DNA from: Oscillospiraceae bacterium
GTDB taxonomy: Bacteria > Bacillota > Clostridia > Oscillospirales > Ruminococcaceae
DNA: 9,942 bases
Direction: 5' to 3'
Assembly (NCBI GenBank): GCA_019420135.1
Contig: JAHZHS010000019.1
Coordinates: 1-9,942, forward strand
This document shows positions 5,152 through 9,942 of the stretch, piece by piece. Under the pieces are notes generated by a model. The model made no database searches and was not told where the DNA came from. It saw nothing but the letters and a program-made list of their open reading frames with translations. Numbering within the stretch: position 1 is the stretch's first letter; every line of letters starts with the position of its first letter. Position numbers and translations under genes: made by a program.

Positions 5152-5236
5152 CCGGACACCGGCCGCCCCTGCCGCCGGCAGAGGACAGAACCTTGAAAAC
5201 AGAATATTTTCCAAAGCGGCCGTGAACTTTCCGGTC
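5150..5236 (+). ncRNA. Candidate structured RNA element ahead of the lipoprotein genes
   Basis: Nested complementary segments are visible: GACCGGA (5150-5156) with TCCGGTC (5230-5236); CGGCCGC (5160-5166) with GCGGCCG (5216-5222); and inside them two local hairpins, CTGCC-GCC-GGCAG (5169-5181) and GAAAA/TTTTC (5195-5199/5207-5211). Together these would draw as a stem opening into a three-way junction. It sits between the 123-aa gene and the first lipoprotein, 42 bases before the latter's start. It matches no riboswitch class I know, and chance pairing in GC-rich DNA is possible. Confidence 0.35.
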
Positions 5237-5252
5237 TGTGAGGACCTATCAT
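5222..5252 (+). promoter_or_regulatory. Possible weak promoter of the lipoprotein pair
   Basis: GTGAAC (5222-5227) and TATCAT (5247-5252) are spaced 19 bp apart, longer than ideal. The alternative is read-through from 4627. Confidence 0.25.
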
Positions 5253-5277
5253 TGTTTTGGAAAGAGAGGTAAGAATC

Positions 5278-6579
5278 ATGAAACTTTTGGCAAAACTGGT
5301 TGTTCTGATTTTCGTGGCAGCCATGCTCCTGACCGGCTGCGGCGTGAAAATTACCGGCATGACGCTGGAACTGCCCCAGACCATGGAATGCGGCAGTACC
5401 GGTACCGCCACGCCGGATTACATATATAGCGGCGCCACCCCCGAAGCTTCCCGGGCGGAGAAACTGGCGGACAAGCTGGATCTGACCTGGAGTTCCAGCG
5501 ACCCGTCGGTGGTGATGGTGGACGGGGAGGGCAACCTGACGGCGGTGGGTGCGGGTACCGCCGAGGTGGCCCTTGCCAGCGGGGACGGCAGCCTTTCGGC
5601 CAGCGGGGTGATCCGGGTGGTGGTCAGTCCCACCGGCCTGACCCTGCCCCAGACGCTCACCCTGACCGAGGACGGAGACCCCCAGTCCGCCGCGGCTGTG
5701 GTGGAGCCCGCCGACGCCACCGACTATATGGTGAACTACCGTTCCTCGGATGAGGGCATCGTCACGGTGGATGCAGCGGGAACTGTAACCCCCGTGGCGG
5801 CGGGGGAAGCCCTGGTGACCGCCGAGATCACCGACAAAGGCCTGGCGGCCACCTGCCATGTGGTGGTGAAGCCGGCGCTGAAAGCCCTGCATCTGTCGGA
5901 GGATGCCGTCACCCTGGCCCCCGAGGAGAAGGAATCCCTGACCCTGACGGCAGAGCCGGAGGAGGCGGATATTGCCGGGGTGGTGTGGAGCTCCTCGGAT
6001 GAGGCCGTGGCTACGGTGGACGGCGACGGCACCGTCACCGCCCTGGCCGAGGGCAAAGCCACGGTGACCGCCTCTGTGGACGGGGTGGAGACCTCCTGTG
6101 CAGTGACCGTCCGTGCCCCGGCCCCGGCTGCGGGCAGCAGTGCGGGCAGCGGCAGCGGGGGGAGCTCAGCCCCGGCTGCCAGCACCTCCTACGGGGCTGT
6201 GCCCTTCAGCGACGCCGCAGGGACGCTGATGTGGTGGGGCATCGACTCCACCGACGATGTGTTCTGGGCGACGCTCAACAACATCAACGCCTACCGGGCG
6301 GCGGCGGGGGTTGCGCCCCTGAGCATCGACTCGGGGCTCACCGCCATTGCGGATCAGCGGTGCTGCGACATGGTGGTGGCGGGTGTCATGAGCCACGACG
6401 GCTACCAGACGGCGGAAATCATCGCCCAGAACTGGAATTCCGCCCAGTCCGTGGTGGATGCCTGGGCCGCAAGCCCCGGACACTACGCCGCCATGACCGA
6501 CCCCTCCTACACAGTGTGCGGCATCGCCTGCTGGTTTGAGGAGGGAGGTGCCACCTACTGGTGCGTGACCTTCGGCTGA
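5278..6579 (+). CDS. Secreted lipoprotein with three Big2 domains and a CAP/SCP domain
   Basis: A 433-aa surface lipoprotein. A signal peptide (1-20) ends in the lipobox LTGC with Cys21 as lipidation site. Three bacterial Ig-like (Big2) repeats follow, each with the W/Y-x-SSD...V..VD..G.VT..-A-G.A.V core: about 26-117 (WSSSDPSVVMVDGEGNLTAV), 119-198 and 200-279. A Ser/Gly/Ala/Pro linker spans about 280-304. The C-terminus (about 325-433) is a CAP/SCP/PR-1-like domain (YkwD type) with NAYRAAAGVAPL, His373 in MSHDG, Glu380, His402 in SPGHYAAM and the closing YWCVTFG; these His/Glu positions are the cavity residues of the fold. CAP proteins are exported and their bacterial role is mostly unknown. 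The start is ATG 5278 with GAGAGG (5264-5269) upstream; an in-frame extension to 5257 is rejected. The next gene is a paralogue 64 bases away, probably co-transcribed. Confidence 0.9.
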   Translation: MKLLAKLVVLIFVAAMLLTGCGVKITGMTLELPQTMECGSTGTATPDYIYSGATPEASRAEKLADKLDLTWSSSDPSVVMVDGEGNLTAVGAGTAEVALASGDGSLSASGVIRVVVSPTGLTLPQTLTLTEDGDPQSAAAVVEPADATDYMVNYRSSDEGIVTVDAAGTVTPVAAGEALVTAEITDKGLAATCHVVVKPALKALHLSEDAVTLAPEEKESLTLTAEPEEADIAGVVWSSSDEAVATVDGDGTVTALAEGKATVTASVDGVETSCAVTVRAPAPAAGSSAGSGSGGSSAPAASTSYGAVPFSDAAGTLMWWGIDSTDDVFWATLNNINAYRAAAGVAPLSIDSGLTAIADQRCCDMVVAGVMSHDGYQTAEIIAQNWNSAQSVVDAWAASPGHYAAMTDPSYTVCGIACWFEEGGATYWCVTFG

Positions 6580-6643
6580 TGGCCGGAAGGGAAAAATCCG
6601 GGCTGCAGGGCTTCTGCGGGCAAATTCAAAAGGGAGTGTAAGC

Positions 6644-7858
6644 ATGAAGAAGATTGGAAGCCGGATTGCTGCGCTGATCTGTGCGGCGGCGATGGCGGCA
6701 GGGCTGAGCGCCTGCGGCGTGAACATCACTTCGGTGGGGCTGCCTGATACGGCGGTGGTGAACAAGGGTGACACCCTTCAGATGGAAGTCTCCTATAAAA
6801 CGCAACAGGAAGCCGGAGCGGAGGCCCTTGCCGAGGCCGCCGGAAAGCTGGATCTGGTCTGGACCTCCAGCGATGAGGCGGTGGCCACGGTGGATGAAAC
6901 CGGTCTGGTCACCGCCGTCGGTGCAGGCACGGCCCAAATCCAGGTCAGCGCGGAGGACGGGGATCTCAGCGATTGCTGTCTTGTGACCGTTGTGGTTCCT
7001 GCGGAGGGAATCATCGTCCCCGACAGGCTGGATCTGGTGGTGAACGGCCGGAACACGGCAAGCCTGAACCCCACGACCACCCCGGAGGACGCCACCGATG
7101 TGACGCTGACCTTCACTTCCAGCGATGAAACGGTGGCCACAGTGGACGAGACCGGCCTGGTCACGGCAGTGGGCAACGGGGAAGCGGACATCACCATCAC
7201 CCTGACCCAGAGTTTTCCGGCTGCCACAGGGGAGAGCGCCACGGCAGAAACCGCCTTCCTGCCCGTCACCCTGACCGCCATCCCCCATGTGACCGTCACC
7301 ACAGCGGTGGAAAGCATCACCTTTGACAAGACGGAAGGGGTGCTGACGGTGGGGCACACCCATCAGATCAAGGCCGCGGTGGCCCCGGATACGGCCAGCG
7401 ATCCGGCGCTGAGCTGGACCTCCTCGGATGAGAGTGTAGCCACGGTGGATGCCTCGGGAAAGGTCACGGCAAAAAGGGCAGGCAGCGCTACCATCCGCGC
7501 CGTCTGCGGGGATGTGAGCGCGGAGTATTCCCTGACAGTGCAGAACATCCAGTGCAGCTACTGCGGCCAGACCGGCCACACCAGTGCTTCCTGCCCGGTC
7601 AAGGCCGCCGACCAGCAGGCAGCGGCTCAGGCTGCCGCAGAGGCAGCAGCACAGCAGGCAGCGGCCCAGGCTGCTCAGGCAGCCCAGCAGCAGGCCGCGG
7701 AACAGAGCGAACCCGACCCGGCACCGGATCCGGCGCCCAGCGGGGACAGCGGATCGTCGGGCTGGATTTCACACCCCGAAGCTGACATTCCCGGTCAGAT
7801 TGTCATGGGCGGCGGCAACGGTGACCCGAGCAAGGGCGGCGGAATGATTTTCGATTGA
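6644..7858 (+). CDS. Secreted lipoprotein with three Big2 domains, a CCHC zinc knuckle and an Ala/Gln-rich tail
   Basis: A 404-aa surface lipoprotein, paralogue of the upstream one: both open with a lipidated CGV-(K/N)-IT after the signal peptide (lipobox LSAC, Cys24). Three Big2 repeats lie at about 26-118, 120-219 and 221-299, each with a TSSDE-(A/T/S)-VATVD core. Next comes C-x2-C-x4-H-x4-C (Cys304, Cys307, His312, Cys317; CSYCGQTGHTSASCP), a perfect match to the zinc-knuckle spacing of retroviral Gag and eukaryotic nucleic-acid-binding proteins. Residues 320-353 are almost purely Ala and Gln and probably helical. A DPAPDPAPSG stretch and a Gly-rich end (GGGNGDPSKGGGMIFD) close the protein. 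No enzyme domain is present. AGGGAG (6631-6636) sets the ATG start. It is probably an adhesin, a scaffold or a metal-binding surface protein; the function is inferred only. Confidence 0.88.
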   Translation: MKKIGSRIAALICAAAMAAGLSACGVNITSVGLPDTAVVNKGDTLQMEVSYKTQQEAGAEALAEAAGKLDLVWTSSDEAVATVDETGLVTAVGAGTAQIQVSAEDGDLSDCCLVTVVVPAEGIIVPDRLDLVVNGRNTASLNPTTTPEDATDVTLTFTSSDETVATVDETGLVTAVGNGEADITITLTQSFPAATGESATAETAFLPVTLTAIPHVTVTTAVESITFDKTEGVLTVGHTHQIKAAVAPDTASDPALSWTSSDESVATVDASGKVTAKRAGSATIRAVCGDVSAEYSLTVQNIQCSYCGQTGHTSASCPVKAADQQAAAQAAAEAAAQQAAAQAAQAAQQQAAEQSEPDPAPDPAPSGDSGSSGWISHPEADIPGQIVMGGGNGDPSKGGGMIFD

Positions 7859-7861
7859 TGT

Positions 7862-7936
7862 CACCCAAAACGCCTTCTTCGGCGGAATCTGCGGGTGCCG
7901 GATCTATCTAAAGCGACGATGAATCGGTAATTTTTT
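7862..7936 (+). terminator. Possible weak terminator after the lipoprotein pair
   Basis: CACCC (7862-7866) can pair with GGGTG (7893-7897) around an inner CGCC/GGCG hairpin. Alternatively GCCG-AT (7897-7903, one bulge) pairs with ATCGGT (7923-7928) just before a run of six Ts. Neither is strong, so some read-through into the next gene is likely. Confidence 0.3.
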
Positions 7937-7944
7937 CTTTTCCT

Positions 7945-7973
7945 TTGCCGGGAAATATTTTATAAGATAGCAT
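7945..7973 (+). promoter_or_regulatory. Possible promoter of the membrane protein gene
   Basis: TTGCCG (7945-7950) and TAGCAT (7968-7973) are 17 bp apart in a locally AT-rich stretch. An alternative -10, TATAAG at 7961-7966, pairs with TTTTCC at 7938-7943. The choice is uncertain. Confidence 0.35.
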
Positions 7974-8001
7974 GCGATTGTATCCGAAAGAAGGGGAGAC
8001 C

Positions 8002-9507
8002 ATGCCTGGTCATTCGTCCCGTATGGGGCTGGCGCTGGCCCTGTCGGTGCCGCCCCTGGCGGCTCTTTTGCGGGTGCTGGGCGGCAGTTCTTATTACTGC
8101 GACAGCGACTATTACTGGCACATAGCCCTGGGCCGTACCCTGGCCGGGGGCGGCAGCCTGACCGGCCCGGACCGGCTTTCCTGGGCGGCGGAACAGCTGG
8201 GTCTTGTCTACCGGGACCATTCCTGGCTGGCGGACCTGCTGCTCTACCGTCTGTCCCTGCTGGGGCAAACCGAAATTCCCGGCGCGGTGGTGTATCTGGC
8301 CGTCTGCCTGGGGGCGCTGGCTGTCCTTCTGTTTGCGCTGTGGGGGCGCGGGCTTTTGCAGCGTGGCCCCCTGGCCCATCGCCTGACCGACTGGGCCGTG
8401 ATCGCCGCCGTCTGGCTTTGTCTGCGGTATACCTGGGGCAATCCCAGGCCCCAACAACTGGCCCTGGTTCTGCTGGTCCCCGCCCTGTGGCTGCTGCAAA
8501 AGGCATGGCAGAATTCCCGGGGGCATGTCTGGCTGGCCCTGCCGGTCCTGACCCTGCTGTGGGCCAACCTCCACGGAGGCAGTCTGCCCCTTTTGCTGGG
8601 CATCACCGGGCTTTACTGGTTGCTGGCACTGCTGCCGCCCTTTCAGTGGGGCTATGTCCGCCACCGGCCCGGTGGTCCTGCCCGCCGCTTTGCCCTGCTG
8701 CTGGGGCTGGAACTGCTGGCCGGGTGCTGCAACCCCTACGGGCCGGGACTGTACGGACAGTTTTTCCGGGTGAATGCCAACAGCACCCTGGCAGGAGTGA
8801 GCGAATGGCAGCCCGCCGCCTGGGATAACGCCCCCGCCTTCTTTGTGGCGCTGGGCCTGCTGGTCCTGGCCGGGCTGCTGGCCCGCCGTCCCTTTGCCCT
8901 GGAACCTCTGGCGCCCCTGCTGCTCACGGCCGGGGTGACCTTGCTCCATGTGCGGGGAGCGTTCTGGTTTGCGGTCTGCCTGGGGGTATTTCTGCTGCGG
9001 CAGCGCCCCGCGCTGCATCGTGCCGCCGACCGTCTGGCCCGGGTTCTTCGCCCGCTTTTGCGGGTGGTGACAGCCCCGGCCCTGCCTGTGGTGACGGTGG
9101 CCTGTCTGGGTCTGTGCATCCGGCTGGCCCCTGCCGCCTGGAACAATACCTTTGACCGGGTCTTTCCGCCGGAACTGGTGGCCGCCCTGGAACAGGCAGA
9201 CCCACAGCGTCTGTACACCAGCTACAATGTGGGCGGCATGGCCATTCAGGCCGGGTTCTCCTCCTTTGTGGATTCCCGGGCCGAGCTGTTCACCCCTCAG
9301 ATGCTCACCGATGCCCAGATCATGGCAGGCACCCGCCGGCAGTCCGCCACCTGGTCCATCAATGAGGTGCTGGACCGCTGGCAGTTTGACGCGGTCCTGC
9401 TGGCGAAGTATGACAACGAGCTGCCCGCCTCCTATTTTGCCAGGCGGACCGACTGGCAGATGGTCTATGACGGCCCCTGGTATACCTTGTTTGTTCCACA
9501 GATTTGA
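8002..9507 (+). CDS. Polytopic GT-C-like membrane protein of unknown specificity
   Basis: A 501-aa integral membrane protein with about nine to eleven hydrophobic segments between residues 8 and 376 and a soluble C-terminal domain (about 385-501). The first extracytoplasmic loop contains DSDYYWHIALGR (Asp34, Asp36, His40), GPDRLSW and DHSWLAD, a pattern seen in GT-C-fold membrane glycosyltransferase relatives, where loop-1 acidic residues bind the metal or lipid-linked sugar donor. WANLHGG (187-193) and NPYG (244-247) are further family landmarks, and YNVGG (408-412) with FVDSRAELF (422-430) marks the C-terminal domain. The start ATG 8002 follows AAGGGGAG (7991-7998) with a short 3-base gap; an earlier in-frame ATG at 7972 has no ribosome site. 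Assignment to GT-C is by motif and topology, not proven. No lipid-sugar pathway genes are adjacent. Confidence 0.72.
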   Translation: MPGHSSRMGLALALSVPPLAALLRVLGGSSYYCDSDYYWHIALGRTLAGGGSLTGPDRLSWAAEQLGLVYRDHSWLADLLLYRLSLLGQTEIPGAVVYLAVCLGALAVLLFALWGRGLLQRGPLAHRLTDWAVIAAVWLCLRYTWGNPRPQQLALVLLVPALWLLQKAWQNSRGHVWLALPVLTLLWANLHGGSLPLLLGITGLYWLLALLPPFQWGYVRHRPGGPARRFALLLGLELLAGCCNPYGPGLYGQFFRVNANSTLAGVSEWQPAAWDNAPAFFVALGLLVLAGLLARRPFALEPLAPLLLTAGVTLLHVRGAFWFAVCLGVFLLRQRPALHRAADRLARVLRPLLRVVTAPALPVVTVACLGLCIRLAPAAWNNTFDRVFPPELVAALEQADPQRLYTSYNVGGMAIQAGFSSFVDSRAELFTPQMLTDAQIMAGTRRQSATWSINEVLDRWQFDAVLLAKYDNELPASYFARRTDWQMVYDGPWYTLFVPQI

Positions 9508-9611
9508 TGTATATTTGGTCGCCCGCACGCTGTTTTCGCCCCGGATAAAGAGTATGGCCCAGGAAGGAAAAGTGAGGTATAAAATGAGGTACAGGATATG
9601 CAGAAAAAAGA

Positions 9612-9645
9612 AAAACTACCTGCTCCCTCAAGAGCAGGTAGTTTT
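9612..9645 (-). terminator. Strong hairpin with minus-strand T-rich tail
   Basis: A 14-bp perfect stem with loop CCTCAA. On the minus strand the tail is TTTCTTTTTTC-like, on the plus strand TTTT. It can act as a bidirectional terminator, ending leftward tRNA read-through and the rightward membrane-protein transcript. Confidence 0.75.
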
Positions 9646-9702
9646 GGTGACTTGTATGGGAATCTCCCGCGAGCTAAAAAACAGTCCACTGGACTGTTTT
9701 TT
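9612..9702 (-). repeat. Repeat-like element: terminator hairpin, degenerate tRNA 3' end and perfect palindrome
   Basis: Read leftward, it holds a palindrome with 13-base arms around one C (9676-9702, arms AAAAAACAGTCCA / TGGACTGTTTTTT), then a stretch resembling a tRNA 3' end (9664-9642), then a 14-bp hairpin AAAACTACCTGCTC / GAGCAGGTAGTTTT (9612-9625/9632-9645) followed on the minus strand by a T-rich run. The region codes for nothing convincing. Its compact structure suggests an interspersed repeat or decayed element; copy number cannot be seen here. Confidence 0.5.
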
Positions 9703-9857
9703 GCGCGCTGCGGCGCGCCGCCCTGTCACGAGCCGCGGCACCCGCATCCTGCGGCGCGGTTTCCCGCTTGCACTCTGCGGCCGCTGGCCCTGCTCCGGCT
9801 CCCTGTTTCCGCCACTGGCGGCGGTCGCCTGCGCAGCACTTCCTCGTACGGAAGCAC
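9703..9857. other. GC-rich spacer without a gene
   Basis: Very GC-rich sequence with local inverted repeats such as GCGCGC-TGCG-GCGCGC (9703-9718). Open frames across it on both strands are Arg/Ala/Pro-rich, lack ribosome sites and run through the tRNA or the hairpins, so they are not called as genes. Confidence 0.55.
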
Positions 9858-9891
9858 AAAAAAGCCCTCCAGCCTGAGCTGGAGGACTTTT
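9858..9891 (-). terminator. Terminator of tRNA-Glu
   Basis: On the minus strand CCTCCAGC (9885-9878) pairs with GCTGGAGG (9873-9866) around TCAG, followed by T-rich bases (plus-strand A-run 9858-9863). It begins directly after the tRNA CCA end. Confidence 0.9.
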
Positions 9892-9942
9892 TGGTGACCC
9901 GTACGGGAATCGAACCCATGTTACAGCCGTGAAAGGGCCGTG
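9892..9942 (-). tRNA. tRNA-Glu (UUC), 3' part
   Basis: The 3' 51 bases lie in the window; the 5' acceptor strand and D-arm are beyond the right edge. Reading leftward, the anticodon loop is CTTTCAC with anticodon TTC (Glu). Then come the variable loop, the T-arm GGGTTCGATTCCC, the 3' acceptor strand and an encoded CCA at 9894-9892. The pattern matches Firmicute tRNA-Glu. Confidence 0.93.

Noticed and set aside
4738..5892. Minus-strand open frame of 384 codons across the 123-aa gene and first lipoprotein
   Set aside because: Its His/Gly/Arg-rich composition has no domain, and it runs through a terminator and an intergenic gap.
7960..9528. Long minus-strand open frame of 522 codons opposite the membrane protein gene
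   Set aside because: It is Gly/Gln/His-rich without domains and arises from GC-biased third positions of the plus-strand gene, which has clear membrane segments and motifs.
9612..9702. CRISPR-like repeat array
   Set aside because: There is no regular repeat-spacer periodicity and no cas genes; the structure is isolated hairpins.
9152..9877. Plus-strand open frame of 241 codons from within the membrane protein gene
   Set aside because: Its first half is a shadow of the real gene and its second half crosses hairpins and the spacer; no ribosome site.
9674..9919. Minus-strand open frame of 81 codons overlapping tRNA-Glu
   Set aside because: It begins inside the tRNA (MGSIPVRVT, a familiar false start from tRNA T-arms) and reads through the terminator and the GC-rich spacer.

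Overview
The window comes from a GC-rich Firmicute, most likely an Oscillospiraceae/Ruminococcaceae gut anaerobe of the Faecalibacterium/Subdoligranulum/Gemmiger type. This is inferred from the strongly GC-ending codons combined with Gram-positive features: AGGAGG-type ribosome binding sites, sigma-A-like promoters, a LicT-type antiterminator, Big2-domain lipoproteins and a CCA-encoded tRNA. No species is claimed.

Layout. (1) 1-320: the 3' end of serS and its terminator. (2) 484-4073: a sugar PTS operon of three genes: a BglG/LicT antiterminator, an EIIBC permease without an EIIA domain, and a YdjC/ChbG-family carbohydrate deacetylase. Its control region has a good promoter, two tandem RAT-like (ribonucleic antiterminator) hairpins before the regulator gene, and a third RAT overlapping the regulator's stop codon. 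RAT2 and RAT3 each overlap an intrinsic terminator. The likely circuit is that sugar arrival activates the regulator, which prevents termination both before its own gene and before the permease. (3) 4034-4534: a convergent DUF2200 gene on the minus strand, sharing a bidirectional terminator with the PTS operon. (4) 4535-5277: a G-rich patch, a strong promoter followed within about 50 bp by a near-perfect terminator (a small RNA or attenuator), an unrecognised 123-aa gene, and an RNA-like nest of complementary segments. (5) 5278-7858: two paralogous secreted lipoproteins with three Big2 domains each. One ends in a CAP/SCP domain. The other ends in a CCHC zinc-knuckle motif, an Ala/Gln-rich segment and a Pro/Gly-rich tail. 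(6) 8002-9507: a multi-spanning GT-C-like membrane protein. (7) 9612-9942: a repeat-like region with hairpins and a degenerate copy of a tRNA 3' end, then the 3' part of tRNA-Glu(UUC) on the minus strand with its own terminator.

The PTS genes form one functional unit for uptake, phosphorylation and probable deacetylation of an N-acetylated sugar; no glycosidase or EIIA is visible nearby. The two lipoproteins form a second unit at the cell surface. The points most worth a second look are the triple-RAT layout, the PRD1 His-to-Asn change in the antiterminator, the zinc knuckle on an exported lipoprotein, the promoter-terminator unit at 4627-4746, the structured segment at 5150-5236, and the partial tRNA duplicate near 9642.
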